Below are positions 34,793-44,790 of a stretch of DNA of 64,000 nucleotides, piece after piece. The DNA lies in assembly GCA_946122785.1 (NCBI GenBank), contig CAMGYJ010000004.1, forward strand, positions 19,180,150 through 19,244,149. Reading direction: 5' to 3'. The DNA comes from Linum tenue. Lineage: Eukaryota > Streptophyta > Magnoliopsida > Malpighiales > Linaceae. The notes under the pieces were generated by a model that ran no database searches, was not told the DNA's origin, and saw only the letters and a program-made list of their open reading frames with translations. How positions within the stretch are numbered: the first letter of the stretch is position 1; every line of letters begins with the position of its first letter. The position numbers and the translations under genes were made by a program.

Positions 34793-36094
34793 GATATCCA
34801 GACCCAGCTGGGGAGCGTGGCCCAGGCAGTGGCTCAAAGGGCTCCTGGTACTCTACTAGGGCAAACCATCCCTCACCCGCCGACCCCGGATGAGCGCTGC
34901 AATGTCATCATGACCAGGAGTGGCAAGCTGACTGTTGATCCCCCTGCTCGGGAACCGGAGAGAGAAAGCCCTGTCGCAGCATCTCCAGCGGTTGAACAAG
35001 AAGTAGAGAAGGAGGTTGAGGTGCCTGCACCTAAACCGCAACCAGTAGTGAAGGAGTATGTCCCTAAACTCCCTTTCCCTACTCGGTTGCACAAAGACAG
35101 GCTGGAGGCAGAGTTCGAGAACTTCATGGCCATGCTTAAGAAGCTGAATGTCCAAGTGCCCTTCCTGGAGGCACTATCGCAAATGCCGAAGTATGCGAAG
35201 TTTCTGAAAGAGCTTCTCTCAAAGAAGAAGAAGCTGAGTGAGCTGGCCACTGTGGAGCTCAGCGAGGAGTGCTCGGCTATTCTGCAGAACAAGCTTCCGC
35301 AGAAGAAAAAGGACCCAGGTAGTTTCACTATCCCGTGCTCTATTGGTAAATTGCATGTAGAGAAGTCCTTGGCGGATTTAGGTGCTAGTATCAATGTTAT
35401 TCCATACAAATTGTTCATGAAACTAGGCCTAGGTGAACCCCGTGCTACTAGGATGACCCTTCAATTAGCTGACAGATCTGTAGTGCATCCTAGGGGTATA
35501 GTGGAAGACCTTCTGGTCAAGGTTGGCAAATTCACATATCCTGTGGATTTTGTTATCCTGGACATCAGTGAGGACACAGAAGTGCCTCTTATACTGGGAA
35601 GGCCTTTCCTGGCCACCGCCAAGGCTCTCATAGATGTGCATGATGGGACCTTAGTTCTGAGGGATGGCGAGGAGCGAATAACATTTTCTGTTGCTAACAC
35701 TATACCTGCTTCGTTACCTCTGCATGCTGTATCTCACCAGGAGCACGAGTCTGTCGTGTATCCTTCTGTGCTGCCTATTTTGCAGGACCCGCCTCCCACA
35801 CCTTCGCCGCCACTCCTGACCACTCCATCACCAAAAATACAGATCAAGGAGGAGTGGCGGCCGAAACTGCAGGCAGCTAAGCCTGCTCGAAAGGAAGCCG
35901 GAGACCACTACGAGCTGGTCCCGCCCCCACCTTGGCCATCCGAGTATTCACTCGCTTGCATCTTGCCAGATGGCCAAGTCGAGCTGGCAAATGCAGGTGG
36001 CCACATTCGTCGCGTACATGGCCACCACTTGAAGCTGTACCTCAAGAGCGATGTGGATCCGCTCTTGAAGGCACCTGATCCTACACTTCCCTGA
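34793..36094 (+). pseudogene. pro: Athila Gag C-terminus and aspartic protease fused to the pol tail (RT/IN deleted)
   Basis: Same frame as gag; the first internal ATG is at 34817. It reads through a Gag-linker (PKLPFPTRLHKDRLEAEF, about residue 90), then a retropepsin-like domain: SLADLGASINVIPYKL (catalytic Asp in DLGAS, ~35374-35405) and VPLILGRPFLATAKALID (~35583-35635). Where RT should begin the sequence turns into a Pro-rich stretch and ends VELANAGGHIRRVHGHHLKLY before TGA 36092-36094. This resembles the extreme C-terminus of Athila polyproteins after integrase. About 3 kb of RT, RNase H and integrase coding is therefore deleted. The GGGGAGGCAACCC sequence after the stop is usual for the end of Athila pol. 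Confidence 0.85.
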
Positions 36095-36360
36095 GCATCC
36101 ATACTGGCGTCCAGCTAAAAGACGGTAAAGAAGCGCTTGTGGGGAGGCAACCCCACCACGGTTTGCATTTCTATCCTTTTTCCTTTTAATTTTTGTCGTT
36201 TTCGAGTCATTGAGTCTGTCTGGAGTCTTTCTGGAATGTTCCTCGTGTCCTGGATGGTCTATTTTGGTCTATGGTGGTGTAATTTTTGAACCGGGGCACG
36301 TTTGGGTTTGGATGTTCGAATTTGCAGCTTAAAAACTGGAGAAAAAGGGCCCTCGGCAGT

Positions 36361-36602
36361 AAAATTACGGGCATGGGGGGCTAAATACGCCCGTAATTTA
36401 TCTACCCCCAGCCCGTAATTATTTCAGCACAGAAAAGACTGAAAAAGGGCTCGGCATAGAAATTACGGGCAAGGGGGTAAGAATTACGGCCGTAATTCTT
36501 GCTACCCTGCCCGTAATTCGCCCAGAGAGGGCACTTTGTTCTCGGCCTTAAAATTATGGGCAAGGCCGGGGGGAATTACGGCCGTAATCCTGCCCGTAAT
36601 TT
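36361..36602. repeat. Internal palindrome array, ATT-ACGGCCGT-AAT subtype (3 units)
   Basis: Units at 36361-36420, 36461-36518 and 36550-36602 each have an outer AATTACGGGC...GCCCGTAATT pair; the last two have a central AATTACGGCCGTAAT. Unit 2 can fold into an almost continuous ~58-nt hairpin. The flanking triplets match those of this element's own LTRs. Confidence 0.85.
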
Positions 36603-36812
36603 CCCCCGCGCCTCGTTTAAAAAGTATCGGCCGAGACACACCCTCTCTCTCTCCTTCATTTTTCTGGTCACTTTCTCTCCCCTCTCACCAGAAAACTCGA
36701 ACCACCTCTTCTCCGGTGGTTTTCCGGCCATATCTCGCTCGTCGGAGGTCCAAATCAAAATCCGAGACCACCCCCGTGCTCCTCTCGTCGGCGCCCACAA
36801 GGCTATACCAGT

Positions 36813-36853
36813 GGGGCCTAGTCCACTGTCCGAATTTACGATTCGAGGGCCCC
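36813..36853 (+). other. Conserved hairpin element, copy 2 (compensated stem)
   Basis: Stem GGGGCC with GGCCCC encloses a loop nearly identical to copies at 1392 and 38490 (TAGTCCxCTGTCCGAAT). The inner CGAAT/ATTCG pairs perfectly here. Stem changes are compensatory relative to GGAGCC/GGCTCC in the other copies. Confidence 0.6.
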
Positions 36854-36932
36854 GGGTGAGGATGATTGTGCCTCACCATTGACGCATTTCCATGTATGTG
36901 TTGGGTTTCTGCTGTTTTGTGGCTGCAGGAAA

Positions 36933-38146
36933 ATGAACACGTACTTGAACCTGCTCGACGCCGACCAGAGGAAGACTTTGCGGGACATCCGACGCCGCAA
37001 AGTCGTTCATCACCACTACCTCGACTGGAGGGTCTTCGAGGAGCTGGGTGCTCGCGAGGCAATGGAGGCTGCCATCCGCGCTTTCTCTTGGCGCCGCCTC
37101 CTCTGCCTTGCTGAGCCGATTTACCAGGAGCTCCTTTGGGAGTTCTACTCCTCCTTCGAGCATTTCCAGACCCATGCGGGCGCGCACGGCAACGCCATTC
37201 AGTTCTGACTCGGAGGGGAGTTCTACTCCCTGAGCTATGACGACTTTGGTCGGGCACTGGGGCTCCTTCCACCATTCCCCTGCCACCTGGCCATCGAGGA
37301 GGCCGACTGTCCCATCTTTCGGGACCAGCAGTTCTTCGAGAGGATCTGCCTCCCGGAGTATACTGGAGCTGTTTTCACACCGGGCCACACCACGGCCACT
37401 CAGCTGCGACCAGAGTGGCGCATCATCAACCAGCTGCTGGGGAAATCCTACACCCCCAGCGAGGGCTCCACCAGTCATCTTCAGCTCCGCACCCTTCATT
37501 GCCTGCACTCCACGAGGTGGACAACCTCCATCTGTCCTCTCTCATCGCCCGGACCGTTGCCAAACATAAACGGTGTAATCGACGCCTGGCGTGTGGGCCG
37601 GTGGTCACTACCCTGGCGCGGTACTACAACGTCGATATCTCCAGGTTCACTCTCATCCAGGAGGCGACGCCATTCTCCAGGGAGACCCTCCGGCGCCAGC
37701 TGATACTGGAGCGCGAAGGAAACGTGACCTGGATCCGGGGCCTGCCTCGCCCTGTTCCTCGTGCACCCGAGGGTGAGGAGCCACCAGAAGCCAGTGATGC
37801 TGCAGCCCGTCGGACCACCCGCCGGACGAGGACTCGGGCCACCCCCTCTGCACCGGGCGACTCCACTTCCGGTGCTGGCCCGTCTGCTGCGCAGCCCACC
37901 ATCTATCTTGCCGAGCAGATGGCAGCTCTTTCCCGCCAGAACGAGCAGATCCTTGCTGGCCAGGAGCACATCAACGCCCGCCTCGACCGTGAGCGCGATG
38001 GTCGCCGCCGCATCATTTCAGCTCAGCATTACATGATGAGCTACTGGAACATGGATCCTGCTGCTGTGAGCTACCCTTGGGAGGCGTCCCCGGGGCATGA
38101 AGACTACTACCCGCCTCTCACTGGCGATGGCGGCGACGAGCTGTGA
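36933..38146 (+). pseudogene. Athila post-pol ORF (env-position protein), one stop and one frameshift
   Basis: Begins MNTYLNLLDADQRKTLRD. TGA at 37206-37208 interrupts the frame, which continues with FYSLSYDDFGRALGLLPPFP and WRIINQLLGKSYTPSEG. A frameshift near 37500 moves it to the frame that reads DNLHLSSLIARTVAKHKR, ARYYNVDISRF, LILEREGNVTWIRG and, after a Pro/Arg/Thr-rich linker, the coiled coil EQMAALSRQNEQILAGQEHINARL. It ends at TGA 38144-38146. It resembles the plant transposon-protein domain found downstream of integrase in Athila. The TGA is most simply a C-to-T change of CGA in a CpG. Function is unknown for the family. Confidence 0.75.
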
Positions 38147-38440
38147 TCTGCTTTTGCCCGCCCATCGAGTTGGGGCTTGACTTTTGTCTATCTTTCCAGA
38201 TTTAGACTCCGGATTGTGTTTGTTTTTATTTCTTGTTCCCGTTGTGTGGATTGTTGACTTGGAACTATGGTTTATTTCACCCAATGTGTGTGTTCTGTTG
38301 GTTCTAGCTCTGTGCCCATCGGACTGGTCCTTGTCCAGTCCTCTGCTTTTGACTGGTCCGCCATCCAGTCAACGTTCCTGACCACTGTTTCACGGTAACA
38401 TCGTTCCCCTTCCCTTCGCTCCATTGAGGACACTTTCGCA

Positions 38441-38456
38441 TTTAAGTGTGGGGGGG
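38441..38456 (+). promoter_or_regulatory. Internal polypurine-tract-like motif, Athila copy 2
   Basis: TTTAAGTGTGGGGGGG repeats the terminal PPT (39961-39973) about 1.5 kb upstream, at the same relative place as 1344-1360 in copy 1. Confidence 0.45.
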
Positions 38457-38489
38457 TTCTTTGTATTTATTGGAACGTATATATGGGTG

Positions 38490-38537
38490 CTTGGAGCCTA
38501 GTCCGCTGTCCGAATCTTACGATTTGAGGGCTCCAAG
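38490..38537 (+). other. Conserved hairpin element, copy 3
   Basis: Stem CTTGGAGCC/GGCTCCAAG as in 1392-1440, downstream of the post-pol ORF of copy 2. Together with 36813-36853 it brackets that ORF. Confidence 0.6.
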
Positions 38538-39960
38538 CACTGCTGTTTGATCATATTGGCACTGTGATTTGATTGATGAATTGAACGGTTTTCGGATTAA
38601 TGCATGACAACTTGTTTGCGACTAGGACAACCTATAATGAGGACTGAGATGTGCAGTAGAACGATGTAGGGGTTCAGTTTTTCAGCTGTTTGCTTACCAA
38701 CTGTGACTTGATCTGATCACTTGTTCTTGACAGTCGTATATGCATCTAGTTCAGGGTATCAGAATGTGAGATAGAGCATATAGGTAGCCATGTGAGATTT
38801 GAGCCTGCTCGTTTCTTTCTTGTGCGATAGATCCCTCTTCCATGATGTGTAGCATTCACGTTGTCATTAGCTAAAATGATGGGGGCATAGGATTAGCCCA
38901 CGCCCAAAAACTGACTGTCCTGATGTGTCATATCCCCTAGTCAGCCCCTTTGAGTCGTGTGTTATCCTTTCTTTTGGTCTATAATGAAAGAAATCACCCT
39001 TGTTGCATCTTTTAGAAGGTTCCACAGAGTGGTTGTTACATATTCTCTGCTGTTTCTGCTAAAGTCTATGTGAGTGTTGGAGGTAGTGCGTAAACGTTGG
39101 GCAGGTGTTTGAAATTTGTGCAGGAGTGGTGGCTCTCTTAAGAAATGAAAAGAAAAATGAAAGAAAAACAAAGAAAAATTGAAAGCAAAAGAGAGCCACT
39201 ACAAAAAATCTGAGTAATGCCCAGTAAGTAGTGTTTCTTAGCAGTCTGCCTTGGAAATGCTGATGTTTATGCCTCCTTCGCTCTTGTGCTCTTAAGATAT
39301 TGAGTAATGCAGAATAGCAGAAAGAAAATACCGGTTTGTTTGACTGTGATTGTGTGTTTGGAAAATGTGGAACCTTGTGCTATGAATACTTCCACCACCT
39401 AAAAGGCCTTTACCCCATGTCCAAGACCCTAGCCAGTCATTTGAACCTGTGTCTAAGCCCTCCTGATTAGTCAGTGATGACATCCCATATGTGAACTCTA
39501 GCATTTAGAGGCTGCCATCATGGTGAAGAGATGTTAGGGATTGAGAGAAATAGCATGCGCATTTTTCGCATTAAATTGTCCTGACCCCACTGGTCGAGAG
39601 TGAGTGATTCATTTTCATATTCTTTATACTCTTGTACCCTGGTGAGGACCTAGATTGCTCGGTCTCTGTTCTGATGTCTTGAGTTGGATGCATGAGTTGA
39701 CTGTCTTGAGTGAGTGGTTGAGTCAAGTCTGGGTTGGTTGGTGAACAGAAGGAAGACTCTTCCTTTATTCGATTTGCTGCACTCGAATGTCCTTTGTGGT
39801 GGTTGTCCAGGTTGTTATTAAAGTTGTTCATGTGTTGGTGTTTGAAAACCAGTTTGATTCACGAGTTCTGTGCCTTTATGACTTGTCCCCAATGTTGGTT
39901 GACTGAAATATGTGAGCTTACCTTGTGTAGTACTTGGTTTGCTTGGGGACAAGCAAACAG

Positions 39961-39977
39961 TTAAGTGTGGGGGAATT
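39961..39977 (+). promoter_or_regulatory. Polypurine tract of Athila copy 2
   Basis: TTAAGTGTGGGGGAATT ends directly at the 3' LTR start (39978). Confidence 0.85.
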
Positions 39978-41365
39978 TGATAGCATCGTATTTGCACGTG
40001 TTTTCACTCTGGTTTCCTGTCCATTTTGGCTCGAATTGATTGTTCCTTGGCCTATTTTACGCTAGGTTGTGTTGTTTTGTCGTATTTCAGGTCCTAGCAA
40101 GTAAAGAGGTGCATAGGCGCAAGTTTCGGGTCATTTGGAGGTCAATTGGCGAAGCACAGATAGAATTACGGGCAGCCCCTGCTAAATTACGGCCGTAATT
40201 AGCCAGGGCATGCCCGTAATTAATTGGCCGAGGCTTCTCCCCAGCAATTCTTCTCGGTGGTAAAATTACGGGCAAGACCCCAAGAATTACGGCCGTAATT
40301 CCCAAATTACTGGCGGTAATTGGTAGATTACGGGCGTATCTCCTCCTCCTGCAGCTTAAGTGAAACGTGCGTTTTGGTGCGAATTACGGGCAGGAAGTGA
40401 TTACGGCCGTAATTCTGCCCGTAATTCGCCCAGAGTCGGGTTTTTGGAGGCAGATTCGAGCCAAGGAAGGAGAATTCGATTTTCTGGGCAAAAAACATAG
40501 TTTTAGAGAGAGAAAGAGCGAAGAACAAACCCTAGGAGCTATTTTGGAGTGGATTTCTCATCATTGAAGCCCAGATTGCGTCCCTAGGAGTGAAGATTGA
40601 CATCCCAGAGCAGATTTTCCTCATCTTTATGAGTATGACCACTCTGATTTCTGTTTTCTTTTCTCTCTCTATGGAGTAGAACCTTTCTCTCACTTGGGTA
40701 TGAAGAACCCTAGTTCCTTGTGTTAGGGATTTGATTGTAATGACTTGAGATGATATTACTGTTTGATTTTAATCGAATGATGCATGTTTATTGAATTGAT
40801 TAGAGTCTGATCAGCTTTTCTCAATTTCTGCTGCAACCTGAGATAGATAGAATCTGATTAGGTTGTTAGAGCCTCTTCATTCGATAGTAGGAGATTGGCT
40901 ATACGAGAGTTAGCCAATTCACTGCTTTGTACTGGTGTTCTTGGCGCCAGTAGTGGAGTTCTGTGTTCATAGCCTCAGCTTTCTATCCCGGTGAAGACTA
41001 GTCGTCTGCCGAGTAGTTAGACTGAGAGGGCTTGGTCAGCTTAAGAGATTCCAAGCTACTGTCGGATCTTCCGCAGTCTAATCAACAGTAAATCAACCCA
41101 GGGAATTGCAATTGAACCTAACTAAGGGGCTAGGGGGACTCAATCCCGAGTGACTCTTGCCTGCTTTAGAAAACCGAACAATTTACTGCTTTCTTGTTGC
41201 TTTTACTTTTCACAACAATCACTCGAACTAGTTTGCTAGATAATAGAGAATCACGGAGTAAGCAGTAGATCTAGACCCCGGGTTGATAATTAAACTTGCC
41301 TGTTACTGCATTCCCGGACTGCGATTACACTTGGTCGCAGTTTGGTGTTGTGTTTTGGCGTGTCA
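39978..41365 (+). repeat. 3' LTR of Athila copy 2 (1388 bp)
   Basis: Near-identical to 31790-33175. Visible differences include a C/T in the first palindrome block, an extra CT in the CTCTCT run before ATGGAGTAG, and two changes in the GCATGCCCGAACTG versus GCATTCCCGGACTG stretch near the 3' end. Confidence 0.95.
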
Positions 41366-43000
41366 GGGACAATCCAGTCTATCGCTTCCCTTTCGAAAGC
41401 TTTAGAGATACTGCATTTGAAGACGTACCACCTATGCGTTCTAATCATACCCATCTAGGAGGTAAATATATTTACAATTTATGTACTACTGTAATCCTAT
41501 TTTTAGATAGATATATTTAATCATTCAACCTAATCGAATTATATCTTTGTCAATCTCTTTATAAACAGATCTTACGGGTCGTTTACTTTCCATTACCACG
41601 GCACGACACCATCCATATCACATTAAAACTTTCAAACTCGTGATAGAAAATGTTTTTTTACTATCACATTAATGTTATATATTTACGTTGATTGTTAATG
41701 TCTATTAGATTTTTGTCATTCGATTTCAATTGTAGGAACAGGAGATTCCCCATTTTTTATACTGATACACAATATTATAGCATTTGTCAAGATGCATTAA
41801 TGAAATAGCATAATGGACTAGTTATATGTACAATTACCGGTATTTTTGTTGGCAAGACACGTACTCCAGGTATTCACGTTCTTATTGATATTTACACTCT
41901 TAACGTCTTTTATTGTATGATATTTACTTAATTTAAATACGTTTGACTTTATTGTGTAACATATAATCGATGTTTTGTTACGTGCATTTGTTGTTCCAAA
42001 AAATGTAGGGGTCTATATGTTGAAGAGCGCCTTGAGAAGTCTCATAATATTTGCCGCATATACTCACAGATACAAGAATGTCTTTGATAGGTGAGCTATA
42101 TTGTCAATTTTCTGTACGTTCTCACGGTTATTACTAATATATGTTTAAAAATTATATATCTTGTAAGTTTTCTACCGTTCACATGCCAATACAACTGAAT
42201 CCAAAATCACAACCGTCGGCTATTAAATATCTTCGTGGTCCACTACCGGAACGAATCACACTGAGAGATTTGCTTGCGGAATTTCGGTCTGAAAAACCGC
42301 AATATGGGGTTAGATGTGTATTTGTTTTTTGTATTGAAGTTTAAATAAGTGTAAATGAGTGTACGTTAAGTGTACATGTTGGAGGTTACTTTAATCAGGT
42401 TACCCTTAAACTTAACCGTGGTTCCTCTTATCTTTGCCATTTTTTATAGGGTATACATGTGCATGACATGTTGCACTTGTTAAGTATTATTGCATATTAT
42501 GTCTATATATAGTGTAAACAACAATTAAGATTGAATGTTTCATTTTTTTAACAGAAACCTTACTGGTGTTTGATAGAAGTTGAGAATTTCAAAACAGATC
42601 AGGAAGTTTTCTCAAGATATCCTGAATGGTAGGTATATGTTCACTTATTCATTTTATTGCTTAGTGTAAAAGGAATATTAATGCTTCTCGTTGTTTCCTC
42701 AATTTCTTACTAGCTATATGAGTGTGATCGCCTGTGGGGATGGAATGACTTCCTGCGATTTGATATTCCGTCAATGGCCCGTGACTACCTTGCTAAAAAC
42801 TCCATTAACGGAGTTCAAAAATCTTACAATTGGTTACAGGCATCGTCTAATGAAGTTAGCAAACGGGTAAAGTATTCACTGCAGAGGTGGAAATAGTTGT
42901 ACCTGGATCACCTCTCTCTGGTTTTATCAATGTTACCTGCTTATTGCATCCATTGGCATATGCTTTGCCTGATATGTAATAAAGTTGTCTGTGAGCGTTG

Positions 43001-44790
43001 TTTTTTTTTTTTGTTATAAACAATCCGGTCCATTAATAATGATCATTTCATGTGCTATTTCTCGAATTTCTTGGAGTACATTTTTTAAATATTTTTGTTG
43101 TTTTGTTAATAATTTACTGAGTTACTATCTAATGTTAATGTAAAATGGTTTGTACTTTGCATATATGTATTTATATGTAGTTGCTTCTCAATTATTCTAA
43201 TTATTTGTTGTGTTTATTTATTATTATTATTATTATGATATTAATTAAAATGTTTATGTTGTTGCTTGTCAAATCTGTAACTAATTATAATTTTTATATG
43301 ATCACTTGGAGTTACTCACGCATTCTCCGCAGCAGAGCGCGGGCTTAGTTGCAAGTTTATAAGATAAATGCCCATAAATGCATGTAACATGTGTTTTTTT
43401 ATCTTAGTTATGTTCAATTATTTATAATATTTTTACAATATAATGAGAAGAGAAGAAAATAGAAATATGATAAATATAATTATTCGATGAAAAATGAAAT
43501 ATATATAAGTAATTGTCTTTCACTACTTAAGTGGGCCATATAGTTGAGTATTAGAGCTGCTTCACATAATACATATATGATCAACATAAAGGATAAAAGA
43601 AAATGATTGATCACTGGTAGAGTTCAATATCTCTCGATATTATTTATCCCTGTAGATCCTTGTTGATCACAGTGCAGGCAATGGATATGAAGTTGCTGGA
43701 TTTGAAATATATCGGATATGATCAAAATTATCACTAATGGTTAGCCAGACAATGTATTGTGTACGGGTGAATTTCCAAATTACTCTCACAATACATATTC
43801 AACAAAATTGTTGCAATCCTTGCCACAACGGGTCAAGGAGTCAGATACCTCTCAGTACCAGATATTCATCTACAAATTTAAGATTTGCACTCCTAAACCA
43901 CCAAAATTCAATTTGAACTATGATATAATTAGCTTCTAGAGCTAAAAACAAATACACATGTTAAAGTACTTAAATCCCATGAATAATGACTACGATTGAT
44001 GAGGAGAAATCTGGGTGCAATCGCATGCAAAAAATTAGGGTCCCCTTATAGCCAACCTAGAAATTGCATCAAACCTATTGGGGAAAATTAGTACAAATTT
44101 AAGTAGGGAGCAAATAACCCTGAAACCAAATTCTTGCATTTAATCTCACCTAAAAAGCCGAATGAATCCAGGAGTTGGAAATGCGATTTTGACCAACAAA
44201 AAGAAGTGCATTTCGTAGAGACTCTGGTAGATTATGAAGAAGTGAAGATGTCACAGAGAGATTCGAATTCGGTGAAAATAAAAGGAAAGACGAAAGGAAT
44301 GAAATTATGGGTAAAGAGAATGAGGATAACGAAGCTTAGTAATTGGGAAGGAGCCCCATTTAGTAACCATTATGTTTTTTCCTGAAAAATAGAAAACAAA
44401 ACCTCGATGAAAGGAAACTACCATTTCCTCGAAAGTCTAATTCAGAAAACTTGTTTAACCGAGAATCTTATAGACTAAAGAAAATGAAATATGAAAAATA
44501 AAAAATCATGTTTAGTAATGATTTCTATTATCTGAAAATTTTGGTGGTATGATTACCACATTTTAAAATTTAATCAGTATTTTGAAAATTGTGTCGTATC
44601 AGCGATCTGACTGGAGAAACAATGTACCGGAGTCCAAGCCGGGAGAAAGTTTAGATGTAGGAAATGGTTGAATATCAGGGTCAACGCAAAACATCCTATC
44701 ACTGACAATTTGTATACAAACTCAAGTGATGTTTTTCAAAAATGTGTAAACCTTTAATACATGTTGCGAAAATATATAGACAGCAAATTG
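43001..44790. other. AT-rich intergenic DNA
   Basis: No gene supported. An ATT/TAT-rich stretch lies at about 43215-43240. A possible Helitron 3' end is listed separately. Confidence 0.5.
43332..43352 (+). other. Possible Helitron 3' terminus (hairpin before CTTAG)
   Basis: CTCCGCAGCAGAGCGCGG followed by GCTTAG resembles plant Helitron 3' ends (short GC-rich hairpin shortly before CTRR). The stem is short and the terminal CTAG is not exact, so this is only a candidate. If real, the RPA-like copies would lie between it and the Rep/helicase at 4-7.5 kb. Confidence 0.2.

Larger units (their letters stand above)
36095..36932 (+). other. Internal noncoding region with palindromes and a possible intron
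   Basis: Between pol and the post-pol ORF. It contains the palindrome array 36361-36602 and a hairpin 36813-36853. GTGAGG (about 36855) and a pyrimidine-rich TTTTGTGGCTGCAG just before ATG 36933 could be splice sites for a subgenomic mRNA; that is a guess from sequence alone. Confidence 0.5.
38147..39960 (+). other. Athila copy 2 3' noncoding region
   Basis: Homologous to 1020-2875. No ORF here has family features. It contains the hairpin, the internal PPT-like motif and the A-rich patch (39146-39197). Confidence 0.75.
31785..41370 (+). mobile_element. Young non-autonomous Athila-type retrotransposon, complete, TSD GGGAC
   Basis: LTRs lie at 31790-33175 and 39978-41365, with TSD GGGAC at 31785-31789 and 41366-41370. 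The LTRs differ by about five substitutions and one 2-bp indel by my count, so insertion is recent. The internal part has a tRNA-Asp primer site, gag plus protease, a palindrome array, a post-pol ORF, a noncoding tail and a PPT. Reverse transcriptase, RNase H and most of integrase are absent: protease runs directly into a short tail resembling the end of an Athila pol ORF. It must have moved, if at all, with polymerase from a relative. Confidence 0.93.
30216..43000 (+). pseudogene. RPA70-like (DUF223) gene copy D, split by an Athila insertion
   Basis: The leader is at 30216-30720. Exon 31367-31508 reads PLVVRLIHQWITRD and LYTIWVDKE. The next exon starts at 31586 (ENIIEGLTLPKYYELV, IYIMSDVLVIPARS). 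It is interrupted at 31789, after YLVRD, by the 9.6-kb Athila element and resumes at 41371 with NPVYRFPFESFRD, ending near 41461. Without the insert and one GGGAC the frame is continuous. Downstream pieces are 41735-41866 (GLVICTITGIFVGKTR, with stops), 42008-42090 (YVEERLEKSHNICRIY), 42167-42308 (PERITLRDLLAEF) and 42556-42633. The C-terminal exon, 42714-42979, has a 1-nt frameshift relative to copy C. OB-fold order parallels copy B. Confidence 0.65.

Noticed and set aside
36361..36602. Regularly spaced palindromes resembling a CRISPR array
   Set aside because: Plant retrotransposon context, nested palindromes and no unique spacers or cas genes.
36855..36932. Mini-intron before the post-pol ORF
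   Set aside because: Only ~75 bp with plausible GT and AG; no second evidence, so mentioned but not annotated.
44134..44385. 83-codon Lys-rich ORF
   Set aside because: No domain, no neighbours and no codon signal distinct from surrounding DNA.
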